Assembly: GCA_023150805.1 (NCBI GenBank)
Contig: JAKLKF010000064.1
Coordinates: 1 to 40,929 of the forward strand
Length of the DNA stretch: 40,929 nt
Direction: 5' to 3'
Source of the DNA: Myxococcota bacterium
Lineage (GTDB): Bacteria; Myxococcota_A; UBA796; UBA2385
The notes under the pieces were generated by a model that worked only from the letters and a program-made list of their open reading frames with translations, ran no database searches and was not told the origin of the DNA. Within the stretch, counting starts at the first letter, position 1; the number at the start of each line of letters is the position of its first letter. Positions 23,689-31,446 of this stretch are shown here, piece by piece. The position numbers and the translations under genes are program-made.

Positions 23689-25481
23689 TCGGCCTTCGCG
23701 GTGCTCCAGCGCGCCTTGGCGCCGCCCTTGCCCACCGACAGCAGCGTCCAGGCGCCGTCGCCCGTGTTGACCACCACGCAGGGGTCGTCGGTCTTGCCCA
23801 GGCGGCCGGTGCAGAAGCGGATCTCGCCGCAGTCCTCGGCGTCCTCCAGGGCCAGGGGGATGGGCTTGCCGCCGGGCAGGCGGGCCACCCAGGCGCTGGC
23901 CGGCTCGCCGGGCTTGATGGGCTCCTGGGTCCAGGCGACCCACGCCGCGTCGCCGTCCGACTGGATGTCCAGGGTGCCCGCCAGGTCCTCGGGCACCAGG
24001 CGCGCGGGGTCGCTCTGCCGGCCGGGGCGCGCGACCTCGAAGTAGAAGCCAGGCTGTCCCTTGATCGCCCAGGCCAGGGCCACCCCGCCGTCGACCGCGG
24101 TCGCGCAGGGGCTGCGGCCGGGGAAGGATGCCGGGGCGCTGACCGGACGGTCCGGCCCGTCCTGCCGCAGCACGACCAGCACGCCGCCCTTGCTCAGCAC
24201 CACGGGATCGTGGGCGCTCACGAAGCCGCGCGCGGTGCTCATCTTGCTGGCGTGCACGCTCTCCAGGCCCTTGTCGGTGACCTCCAGCACGTGCAGGCCC
24301 GGGCCCTCGCGCGAGATGGCGTACAGGCGGGTCTTGCCGTCCTCGATCCGCAGCACGGGCCGCACCGAGGGCGTGAACGGCAGCCGCAGGGTCCGCGCCG
24401 CGCCGGGGGCGCCGTCCTTGCCGATGGGCACCAGGGTGACCAGCGTGCCGGCGGGCCGCTCGACCAGCGCCATCGCCAGGAAGCCGTCCTCGGTCGGGGT
24501 GAGGCCCCGCGCCAGGCACAGGTCGACGGGCACGGGCAGGGCGTAGGCCTTGCGGGGGCGCTTCGCCCGGATGGGGCCCGCCATCACGCGCAGGCGCTTG
24601 CCACCGTCCTCGTCGTTCTCCCACAGCACCGCGACCCGATCGCCGCTGACCGCGACTGCCGGATCCTCGATCCACAGCTCGTCGGGGAGCTCGAGGGCCG
24701 ACGGCCGCAGCCCGAGGGAGGAGGCGACCTCGGGGTCGACCTGGGCGTCCGTCATGTCGGCCTGGGCCAGGTCCACACCGTCGAGCTTGGCGTCCGTCAG
24801 GTCCGCCCGCCGGAAGTCGGCACCCTTGACCATCGCGCCGCGCAGGTCGGCGCCCGTCAGGTCGGCCGAGCGCAGCACCGCGCCCGAGAGATCGGCGCCC
24901 GAGAGGTTGGCCGCGGCCATCCGGGCCTGGGAGAGGTTGGCGCCCGCGAGGTTCGCGCGCGACAGGTCCGCCTCCAGCAGCGTCGCCTCCTCCAGGGTGG
25001 CGCCCGACAGGTCGGCCTGCACCAGCTTCGCGTTGTTCAGCCGCGCCTCGGAGAGCATGGCGCGTGCCAGGCGCGCCTTGCTGAGGTCCGCACCGGTGAG
25101 CTTGGCGCCCATCAAGGTGGCGTCTTCGAGGTTGGCCTCGGGCAGCTCGGCATCGGGCAGCTCCGCGGCCGTCAGCTCGGCCCCCGACAGGTCCGCCTCG
25201 CCGAGGAAGGCGCCGCGCCAGCGGCTCTTGAGCGCCATCACGCCGTCCATCTTCGCGCCGGTGCAGTCCGCGCCCTCCAGGCTGGCGCGGGCGAGCATGC
25301 CGTCGCTGAGCACCGCGCCCGAGAGGTCCGCGTTCTCCAGGTTGGCGCCCGAGAGGTCGACGCCGGGCGCCTGGATCCCGGAGAGATCCGCGGCGTAGAG
25401 GTCGAGCTTGCCCTGCGGCCGCTCGGCGTTGAAGGCCTCGACCTCTCCGTTGGCGAGGAGGTCCTGCAGGTCCGCGGGCAT
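23685..25481 (-). CDS. Pentapeptide-repeat protein with C-terminal propeller-like domain
   Basis: A 598-aa protein. After a short head (MPADLQDLLANGEVEAFNAE), residues about 30-245 are made of about forty pentapeptide repeats of the A(D/N)LxX type (ADLSGANLENADLSGA), which fold as a right-handed square beta-helix. Residues about 255-598 are a different, strand-rich part with recurring patterns such as VAVLWENDEDG, LYAISREGP, VVLSKGGVLVVLRQDG and AAWVAWTQEP, spaced about 45-50 residues, as in a beta-propeller. No signal peptide. GGAG lies five nt before ATG 25481. The fusion of a pentapeptide helix with a propeller, coupled to a lipase, is unusual. Pentapeptide proteins include gyrase-binding DNA mimics, but nothing here shows that activity. 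Confidence 0.85.
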   Translation of the reverse strand: MPADLQDLLANGEVEAFNAERPQGKLDLYAADLSGIQAPGVDLSGANLENADLSGAVLSDGMLARASLEGADCTGAKMDGVMALKSRWRGAFLGEADLSGAELTAAELPDAELPEANLEDATLMGAKLTGADLSKARLARAMLSEARLNNAKLVQADLSGATLEEATLLEADLSRANLAGANLSQARMAAANLSGADLSGAVLRSADLTGADLRGAMVKGADFRRADLTDAKLDGVDLAQADMTDAQVDPEVASSLGLRPSALELPDELWIEDPAVAVSGDRVAVLWENDEDGGKRLRVMAGPIRAKRPRKAYALPVPVDLCLARGLTPTEDGFLAMALVERPAGTLVTLVPIGKDGAPGAARTLRLPFTPSVRPVLRIEDGKTRLYAISREGPGLHVLEVTDKGLESVHASKMSTARGFVSAHDPVVLSKGGVLVVLRQDGPDRPVSAPASFPGRSPCATAVDGGVALAWAIKGQPGFYFEVARPGRQSDPARLVPEDLAGTLDIQSDGDAAWVAWTQEPIKPGEPASAWVARLPGGKPIPLALEDAEDCGEIRFCTGRLGKTDDPCVVVNTGDGAWTLLSVGKGGAKARWSTAKAE

Positions 25482-25509
25482 GTCGGCTCCGGCGTGCGAA
25501 AGGGGCAGG

Positions 25510-25515
25510 GTCGTA
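25510..25515 (-). promoter_or_regulatory. Possible -10 element of the pentapeptide-lipase operon
   Basis: TACGAC in GTGCTACGACC on the minus strand, 28 nt before the ATG at 25481 and before its GGAG ribosome site. No -35 box recognised. Confidence 0.3.
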
Positions 25516-25583
25516 GCACGGCGGCACCCTCCCGGCACCGCGGCCTCGGCGCGCGGGGCGCCACCGCCCGGGCCCGGTCGGGA

Positions 25584-25589
25584 TAGCTC
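25584..25589 (+). promoter_or_regulatory. Putative leaderless -10 element (TAGCTC) of the M16 operon
   Basis: TAGCTC, six nt, then ATG 25596. No Shine-Dalgarno is present between them. Confidence 0.4.
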
Positions 25590-25595
25590 CGCCGG

Positions 25596-27002
25596 ATGCG
25601 CTCGCTGCTCGCGGCCTTGGGTCTGTTCGGGGCGCCGGCCGCCGGCGGTGAGCTGTCGCCGCCGGATCGCGCCCTGGTCGAGCAGCTCCGGCTGCCGGTC
25701 ACCCGGGCCCGCCTGGACAACGGGCTGCGCGTGGTCGTGCAGGTGGATCGGAGCGCGCCGCTGGTCGCCAGCCACCTGCTGTCTCCGGTGGGCGCGGCCC
25801 GCGACCGGGGCGGCCCGGGCTGGGGCGACCGGCCCGGCCTGGCGCACCTGGCCGAGCACCTGCTCTACGCCGGGTCGCCAGGCGCTCCCGACGGCGGCTA
25901 CGACGCCCTGCTGTCGGCCGCCGGCGGCGAGAACAACGCCTGGACCGAGCACCACGCGCTGGCCCTGCACGCCGTGGTGCCGGTCGAGGCGCTGGACCTG
26001 CTGCTGTGGCTGGAGGCCGACCGGATGGCGGCGCTGGACCCGGACAGCGTCGCCGCCCGCCTGTCCACCGAGCGCGCCGTGGTCGCCCAGGAGCGCGCCG
26101 CCGAGCTCGAGACGCCGGGCGGATCCGACGGCGCCGCGCTCCGCGCCCTGCTGTACCCGCCGGCTCACCCCGAGCGCTGGCCGGTCCTGGGCAGCCCCCT
26201 CGCGCTGGCGTCGGTCACCACCGCCGAGGTCCTGGCCTTCCACCGCGCCGCGCTGGCCCCCGAGGGCGCGGTGCTGGTGCTGGTGGGAGACGTGGACCCC
26301 GCCGACGCCCTGGCCCGGGTCGAGCAGACCCTGGGACGGGTCCCGCCCCGCCCCGCCCCGCCCCCCCCGCCGCCCTCGCCGTCGGAGACGGTGCCCGCGC
26401 AGGGCCTGCACCTGGACGACGTGGCCGGGACCACCCTCTACGCGGCCTGGCCGCTCCCGCCGCCAGAGCACGTCGACGCGCCCGCGGTCGACCTGCTCGC
26501 CGACCTGCTCGGCCAGCAGCGCCACGGTCACCTGGGCGCGCTGCTCGCCCGCGGGCGGCTGGAGCGCGCCGCCGCCTGGGTCGAGCTGACGCCCCACGGC
26601 GGCCGCCTGGTCGTCGAGCTGGGCGCGCCAGGCGGCTCGGGCGCCCGCCTGCTGCGCCACCTGGAGCGAGCGCTCGCCGAAGTGACGCAGGGCCAGCCCC
26701 CGGACCCGGCGCAGGTCGAGCGCCTGCGGGCCCGGTGGCGGAGCTGGGCCGCGCGCCTGCTCCTGTCTCCCCCCGATCGCGCCGAGGTCCTGGCCACCTG
26801 CGTGCGCCAGCACGACGAGCCCGGCTGCTTCCCCGACCACCTCGCCCGGCACCTCGCGGTGGACGGGCCGGCCCTGCAGGCCGCCGCGCGCCGGTGGCTG
26901 GACCCGGAGCGGCGCGCCCTGCTGGTGGTCGCCTCTCCCCGGCACGCCCGGCGCGGCCTGCCCGGCTCGACCCGGGTGGACCTGGGGCAGGAGGGGCCAT
27001 GA
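25596..27002 (+). CDS. M16-family zinc peptidase, catalytic subunit
   Basis: A 468-aa M16 (insulinase/PqqL/processing-peptidase) protein. The inverted zinc motif HxxEH is intact (H84, E87, H88 in GLAHLAEHLLYAGS), and the third ligand is Glu166 in VVAQER, at the expected spacing of about 77 residues. It begins with a signal-peptide-like segment (RSLLAALGLFGAPAAG), so it should act in the periplasm. A Pro-rich stretch (residues about 247-266) separates its two halves. The second half carries the inactive M16 C-domain. It is followed by an M16 gene without the zinc motif, sharing an ATGA overlap, which is the usual alpha/beta pair arrangement. Substrates are probably short peptides or signal-peptide remnants. 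Confidence 0.9.
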   Translation: MRSLLAALGLFGAPAAGGELSPPDRALVEQLRLPVTRARLDNGLRVVVQVDRSAPLVASHLLSPVGAARDRGGPGWGDRPGLAHLAEHLLYAGSPGAPDGGYDALLSAAGGENNAWTEHHALALHAVVPVEALDLLLWLEADRMAALDPDSVAARLSTERAVVAQERAAELETPGGSDGAALRALLYPPAHPERWPVLGSPLALASVTTAEVLAFHRAALAPEGAVLVLVGDVDPADALARVEQTLGRVPPRPAPPPPPPSPSETVPAQGLHLDDVAGTTLYAAWPLPPPEHVDAPAVDLLADLLGQQRHGHLGALLARGRLERAAAWVELTPHGGRLVVELGAPGGSGARLLRHLERALAEVTQGQPPDPAQVERLRARWRSWAARLLLSPPDRAEVLATCVRQHDEPGCFPDHLARHLAVDGPALQAAARRWLDPERRALLVVASPRHARRGLPGSTRVDLGQEGP

Positions 27003-28453
27003 TCCGGGCCTGGGCGCTGTCGCTGGCCCTGGTGCTCGCGGCGAGCGCGGGCGAGGCGGGCCCGGGACCCGCGGCCGTCCCGCCGCCGGTCGCCTCGGCA
27101 CCGCCCCTCCAGATCCCCGCGCCGCAGGCCCTGTCCCTGCCCGACGGCACGGCGGTGTGGCTGCTGCCGCGGCCGGGCTCGCCGGTCAGCTTCGTCAGCC
27201 TGAGCCTGCCCGGCGGGCTGTCGACCGCCGAGGACCCCGCGGCCCTGGGGCTGGCGGCCTCGCTGCTCGAGGAGGGGGTGGGCGGTCGCGACGCGCCCCG
27301 GCTCTCGGCAGCTGCCTGGCAGGAGGCGGTGCAGCGCGAGGGCGCCCGGGTCCACGTCGCGACCAGCGCCCTGCGCACCCGGGTCGAGATCGAGGCCCTG
27401 GCCGGTCGGGAGGCGCCCGCGCTGGCCCTGGCCGTGCGGGCGCTGGTCCAGCCGGCCCTCCCGCGACGGGCGCTGCGCGTGGCCCGCCGGGCCGCCGTCC
27501 GGGACGCGCGCGACGCCTGGCTGGCGCCGGGGCGGCTGCACGAGCGGGCGATCCAGCAGACCCTGTACCCGCCGGGGCACCCCCTGGCCGCGCCGGCGGG
27601 GGCGCGCGCCCTCGCCCGGGTGGGACGTGGCGACGCCCGGAGGGCCTGGCAGGCCCAGCTCGCCGCGGGCGCGCCCTCGGTGGTGGTGGTGGGGCCGCTG
27701 CCTCCCGAGGAGCTGCTGCCGCTGCTGTCCGCGGCGCTCGCGCCCCTGCCCGGTCCGAGAGGCCCGGTCGCCCCGCCCGCCGCGATGCCACCGCCCCAGG
27801 TCGGTCCGCGGCGCGTGCTGGTCGACGCCCCCGGCGCGACCCGGGTCACCGTGTCGGCCCTGGTCCCGGTCGCCGGCGTCGGGGATCCCCGGCAGCCCGG
27901 GCTGGAGCTGCTCGTGCGCGCGCTGGCCGCGGACTTCGACAGCCGCCTGTCCCGGCGGCTCCGGGAGGAGCGCGGCTGGACCTATGGCGTGCACGGAGGG
28001 CTCCGCCTGTGGCCCGGCCACGGCTGGATCGAGGTGCGGGTCTCGGTCGACCCCGAGGTGCTGGTGCCCACCCTGGAGCTGGTCGAGCAGGAGCTGGTCG
28101 GCCTGGTGTCCCAGCCCCCCGACGGCGCCGAGCTGGACCGCGTGCGGTCCGGGCTGCGGCGAGAGGCCGCCGCCCGCCTGTGGGAGGAGGCGGACCTGGC
28201 GCAGGGGCTGTCGGCGCGGCAGGCCTGGGGACAGCCGCCCGGCGCCCAGGGGGACGAGGTCCGCGAGGCGCTCGCGCTCTCCGCGCCCGCGCTGGCCGGG
28301 GTCGCCGCCGCGCTGGCCGTCGACCAGGTGACCTGGGTGCTGACCGGTGACCGGGCCTGGGTCGAGCCCGTGCTGGAGGAGTCGGGGTTGGCGTTGGACG
28401 CCGTGAGATCCGGCCCGCGGGGAATGGACGGGTGGGGGCCTCCTCCTCTATGA
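26999..28453 (+). CDS. M16-family peptidase-like partner subunit, zinc motif lost
   Basis: A 484-aa M16 protein. A signal peptide (RAWALSLALVLAASAGEA) is followed by a Pro-rich linker. At the place of HxxEH it reads ASLLEEGVGG: the first His is Ser88 and the second is Glu92, while Glu91 is kept, so it cannot bind zinc. The C-terminal half keeps RLREERGWTYGVHGGLR with the Arg and Tyr that hold substrate in trans. This is the pattern of the beta-like subunit of a two-subunit M16 protease. It overlaps the catalytic subunit's stop by 4 nt, so equal amounts are likely. A promoter for the next gene lies in its 3' end. Confidence 0.9.
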   Translation: MIRAWALSLALVLAASAGEAGPGPAAVPPPVASAPPLQIPAPQALSLPDGTAVWLLPRPGSPVSFVSLSLPGGLSTAEDPAALGLAASLLEEGVGGRDAPRLSAAAWQEAVQREGARVHVATSALRTRVEIEALAGREAPALALAVRALVQPALPRRALRVARRAAVRDARDAWLAPGRLHERAIQQTLYPPGHPLAAPAGARALARVGRGDARRAWQAQLAAGAPSVVVVGPLPPEELLPLLSAALAPLPGPRGPVAPPAAMPPPQVGPRRVLVDAPGATRVTVSALVPVAGVGDPRQPGLELLVRALAADFDSRLSRRLREERGWTYGVHGGLRLWPGHGWIEVRVSVDPEVLVPTLELVEQELVGLVSQPPDGAELDRVRSGLRREAAARLWEEADLAQGLSARQAWGQPPGAQGDEVREALALSAPALAGVAAALAVDQVTWVLTGDRAWVEPVLEESGLALDAVRSGPRGMDGWGPPPL

Positions 28454-28454
28454 T
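28425..28454 (+). promoter_or_regulatory. Sigma-70-like promoter for the MYXO-CTERM gene
   Basis: TGGACG (28425-28430), an 18-nt spacer, and TATGAT (28449-28454). This is the best consensus-like pair I found in the window. It would start transcription near 28461, inside the 3' end of the M16 operon region, and gives the downstream gene its own promoter. Confidence 0.5.
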
Positions 28455-28497
28455 CCGCTCCGCTCTCTCCCCGTCCGCCCGTCCCTGGATGGCCCCC

Positions 28498-29808
28498 ATG
28501 TCCCTGTCCCTCCTCCTCGCCCTGTCCGGGACCGCCGCCGCCGCGGAAGGTGTCTACAGCTCGGAGCCGCAGCACCTGCTGCTCTCCGACATCGCCAACG
28601 TCTTCCAGGAGGCCGAGGTCGACAGCGGCTGGCTGCCCGCCGACAGCCCGGTGCAGGTGCGCTTCCAGGTGCTCGGGCTGGGCGCCACCCAGGTCGTGAT
28701 GGAGGGCGACGCCGACCTGTGGTGGCCCACCGACCTGAACCTGAGCTTCCTCCCCGAGCCCGGCAGCGGCGAGCTGTTCGTCGACACCAACCTCCAGGCG
28801 GTGTCCACGGTCCGCTTCGACATCTTCGGCTACTCCTGGGAGTCGGAGATCGACAGCCGCACCCTCGACGACGTCGTCGGCGGCGCCACCTTCGATCCCT
28901 TCGTCCTCGACGACAGCAGCGAGAACCGGGTCGAGATCGTCAGCGATGACGGCGCCGTGGAGCTGATCACCTACTCGCTGGAGGTCTTCGCCGGGGTGGG
29001 CCTCACCTTCTCGGCGGACATCGGCCCCGAGGCGACCATCGGCTTCGAGGGCATCGGCTGGCAGACCGAGGACGCCCTGCTCACCAGCGCCTCCGGCGCG
29101 CTGACCTACGCGGCCACGGGCCAGGCGGTGCAGGAGGTGGTCGCCACCTTCCTGGCGGCCTGGGACGCCACCCTGGACCTGGTGATCACGCCCCAGGTCG
29201 ACCTGGACGCGGGCTTCCTCGGCTCCTACACGGTGGTCGAGTTCGAGATCCCGATCACCCTGTCCGCCACCAGCTTCGAGCAGGCCTTCCCGCCGACCTC
29301 CCTGGCCTTCCCCCTGCCGGTGCTCGACGTCGACGTCGAGAGCTACGACTTCGGCGAGCTGACCGTGGGCGACCTGGCCAACCTGAACCTGGCCATCTAC
29401 AACGACGGCGAGCTGGACCTGGAGGGCGTGCCCGCCCTGACGGGATCGAGCTACTTCCTCATCTACCCCAACTACTTCCAGGCCGGCCCGGGGCACGAGG
29501 ACGGCCTGGTCGTCACCTTCGCGCCCGAGACCACGGGCAGCTTCCAGGCCTCGCTGCTGCTGACCAGCAACGACCCCTCGCAGCCGACCAAGGAGATCCT
29601 GCTGACCGGCGTCGCCGTGGACCCGCCGGTGGTGGACGACGGAGGGGGGGACACGGGGACGGACGCCGAGGACGACGGCACCGACCCGACGATCTCGACC
29701 GAGGTCAACGGCTGTGGCTGCGCCTCGGGCAGCGCTCCCGCGGGCCTGCCCCTGCTGGCCAGCCTGGGCCTGGGCCTGGTCGCGCTGGGCCGGAGGCGGC
29801 GCGGATAG
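28498..29808 (+). CDS. Secreted choice-of-anchor D protein with MYXO-CTERM-like tail
   Basis: A 436-aa protein (ATG 28498; ATG 28489 or 28450 would add three or sixteen residues, the latter overlapping the likely -10 element). Signal peptide SLSLLLALSGTAAAA. Beta-rich extracellular region, then at about residues 280-380 an Ig-like ASH/Hydin-type (choice-of-anchor D) domain: ESYDFGELTVGDLANLNLAI, VTFAPETTGSF, TSNDPSQPTKEILLTGVAV. A Gly/Asp linker (DDGGGDTGTDAEDDGTDP) leads to NGCGCASGSAPAG, a helix and RRRRG, a MYXO-CTERM-like sorting tail, so it should be anchored at the cell surface. The tail shares the GCASGS motif with the subtilase. Function unknown. Confidence 0.87.
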   Translation: MSLSLLLALSGTAAAAEGVYSSEPQHLLLSDIANVFQEAEVDSGWLPADSPVQVRFQVLGLGATQVVMEGDADLWWPTDLNLSFLPEPGSGELFVDTNLQAVSTVRFDIFGYSWESEIDSRTLDDVVGGATFDPFVLDDSSENRVEIVSDDGAVELITYSLEVFAGVGLTFSADIGPEATIGFEGIGWQTEDALLTSASGALTYAATGQAVQEVVATFLAAWDATLDLVITPQVDLDAGFLGSYTVVEFEIPITLSATSFEQAFPPTSLAFPLPVLDVDVESYDFGELTVGDLANLNLAIYNDGELDLEGVPALTGSSYFLIYPNYFQAGPGHEDGLVVTFAPETTGSFQASLLLTSNDPSQPTKEILLTGVAVDPPVVDDGGGDTGTDAEDDGTDPTISTEVNGCGCASGSAPAGLPLLASLGLGLVALGRRRRG

Positions 29809-29811
29809 GCG
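29806..29811 (+). promoter_or_regulatory. Possible leaderless -10 element (TAGGCG) overlapping a stop codon
   Basis: TAGGCG, whose first three bases are the stop codon of the preceding gene, lies exactly six nt before ATG 29818. It fits the leaderless pattern seen elsewhere, but a stop codon makes the TAG less informative. Confidence 0.3.
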
Positions 29812-29817
29812 CGAGGC

Positions 29818-30489
29818 ATGACCACCACACCGCAGACCTGCCGGGGCGCGGCCGCCTCGCTCAAGGGCAGGGCGCACGCGGAGAACCAGGACGCCTGGGC
29901 GATGGTGCGCTCGTCCTCGCGGGGGGCCATCTACGCGATCGCCGACGGGGTCAGCACCTCGCGGCGCGGGCGGTGGGCGGCGCGGCACGCCTGCACCCGG
30001 GTCGGCGGCCTGCTGCGCGAGCGGCGCGAGCTGGAGGTCGAGGACCTGCTCCAGGTGGTCAGCGAGGTGGACTGGGAGCTGCGAGAGGAGGGGCGGGGCT
30101 CGGCGGCGTGCACCCTGTCGGTGGCCTGGCTGCGCGACGGCAGGGCCTGCGTGCTGCACGTGGGCGACTCGGCGGTCTACCGGCTGCGGGGCGGCGAGGT
30201 GGCGCGCCTGTCGCAGGACATGGGAAGGGGCGCCCGGCTGGTCAGCTACCTGGGCATGGGGGCCGCGGTGTCCGACCGCCTGCAGGTGCTGTGCGAGCCG
30301 CTCCAGGAGGGTGACGGCCTGCTGCTGGTCACCGACGGGGTGAACAAGGTGATCCGGCCGGGGGAGCTGGCCGCGTGGTGGCGGCGGATCGACGGCGACC
30401 CGGCCCCCTGCGTGAAGGGGGTGGTCGCCGAGGTCTGGAGACGGCAGGGCCAGGACGACGCCACGGTGATCGCGGTCAAGGTCGGCTGA
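29818..30489 (+). CDS. PP2C-family Ser/Thr protein phosphatase
   Basis: A 223-aa PP2C-type (PPM) phosphatase. Metal-binding Asp residues: D25 in ENQDAW and D43 in AIADGVS, then the HVGDSAVYRLR motif, LLLVTDGV and final DDATVIAV. All PPM landmarks are present, so it should be an active Mn2+/Mg2+-dependent phosphatase. It is cytoplasmic and short, with no extra domain. Such phosphatases reverse PknB-like kinases, which are abundant in myxobacteria; no kinase is beside it. There is no good ribosome site. It converges on an SDR gene with a hairpin in between. Confidence 0.9.
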   Translation: MTTTPQTCRGAAASLKGRAHAENQDAWAMVRSSSRGAIYAIADGVSTSRRGRWAARHACTRVGGLLRERRELEVEDLLQVVSEVDWELREEGRGSAACTLSVAWLRDGRACVLHVGDSAVYRLRGGEVARLSQDMGRGARLVSYLGMGAAVSDRLQVLCEPLQEGDGLLLVTDGVNKVIRPGELAAWWRRIDGDPAPCVKGVVAEVWRRQGQDDATVIAVKVG

Positions 30490-30492
30490 AGT

Positions 30493-30507
30493 CCGGGCGC
30501 GGCCCGG
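30493..30507. terminator. Hairpin between convergent PP2C and SDR genes
   Basis: CCGGGC-GCG-GCCCGG, 6-bp stem and 3-nt loop, right after the PP2C stop. The arms are identical to those of the hairpin at 10329-10343. No U-tract. Confidence 0.5.
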
Positions 30508-30514
30508 CGGCGCC

Positions 30515-31363
30515 CTACTCCGGCTCCCAGGGCTGCCGCGGCAGGGTCACCTCGGGCAGCTCGTCGGGGTCGGGCACGGGCCAGCCGTCTCCCCACAGGG
30601 TGCGGCCGCCGTCCACGATCAGCGTCTGGCCCGTGACGTAGGCCGCGCCGGGGCCGGCCAGGAAGGCGACCGTCCAGGCCACCTCCTCGCAGGTGCCCAG
30701 CCGCTTGAAGGGGATGGTCGACTGCATCTGGCGGCCCAGCTCCAGCCCGGCCGGGTAGTTGCGCAGCCCGCTGCTGGCGATGATGCCGGGGGCGACGCAG
30801 TTCACCCGCACGCCTCGCGGCGCCCACTCCACGGCCAGCGTCCGGCTCAGCGCCTCGACCCCGGCGCGGGCCGAGACCGAGTGGGCCATCCCGGGGAAGC
30901 CGCGGGTGGTCAGCATGGTCACGTTCACGACGCTGCCGCCGTGGGCCAGCATCCAGCGGTCGGCGACCTGCCGCGTCAGGTTCCAGGTGCCCGTCAGGTT
31001 GGTGGCGATCACCGAGTCCCAGCCCTTGGGGCTGATGTGCTCGGCCGAGGACAGGAACTGCCCGCCGCCGTTGTTGACCAGGATGTCGAGCCGGCCGTGG
31101 CTCTCGAGCACCTGGTCCACGGCGCGCGCCACCTGGTCGCGGTCGCGGATGTCCAGGGCCAGGCCCGTGACCGGCCGCCCCAGCTCCTCGCTCAGGCCGC
31201 GGGCGGCGGGCTCGTAGTTGGCGGGCTTGCGAGAGGCGATCACCACCTGGGCCCCCTGGTTGGCCAGCTCGCGGGCGCAGGCGATGCCGATGCCGGTGCC
31301 ACCGCCGGTGACCAGGGCCACCTGGCCGGCGAGCACGTCGTCGCGGAAGGGAGAGCGGGACAT
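30515..31363 (-). CDS. PECR-like short-chain dehydrogenase (trans-2-enoyl-CoA reductase type)
   Basis: A 282-aa SDR. Cofactor motif TGGGTGIG (19-26), ILVNNGGG (94-101) and the C-terminal TGQTLIVDGGRTL. The catalytic YxxxK is replaced: the sequence is HSVSARAGVE (161-170), with Ser162 and Arg166 at the Tyr and Lys places. Human peroxisomal trans-2-enoyl-CoA reductase (PECR) has a nearly identical HSGAARAGV, and the NYP-IPFKRLG-EEVA region also matches PECR and DECR relatives. The likely reaction is NADPH-dependent reduction of enoyl-CoA in fatty-acid metabolism. GGAGG precedes the ATG. The extra C-terminus (about 25 residues, Pro/Glu-rich) is not typical. An enoyl-CoA isomerase-like gene lies about 1.7 kb away. 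Confidence 0.85.
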   Translation of the reverse strand: MSRSPFRDDVLAGQVALVTGGGTGIGIACARELANQGAQVVIASRKPANYEPAARGLSEELGRPVTGLALDIRDRDQVARAVDQVLESHGRLDILVNNGGGQFLSSAEHISPKGWDSVIATNLTGTWNLTRQVADRWMLAHGGSVVNVTMLTTRGFPGMAHSVSARAGVEALSRTLAVEWAPRGVRVNCVAPGIIASSGLRNYPAGLELGRQMQSTIPFKRLGTCEEVAWTVAFLAGPGAAYVTGQTLIVDGGRTLWGDGWPVPDPDELPEVTLPRQPWEPE

Positions 31364-31446
31364 GGGACCTCCGGGTCCGATCCCCTAGCATGGTGGCCGC
31401 GATAGGCGCCGCGACGCGCCGGTCCACCCGGCGGAGGAGGACGGCG

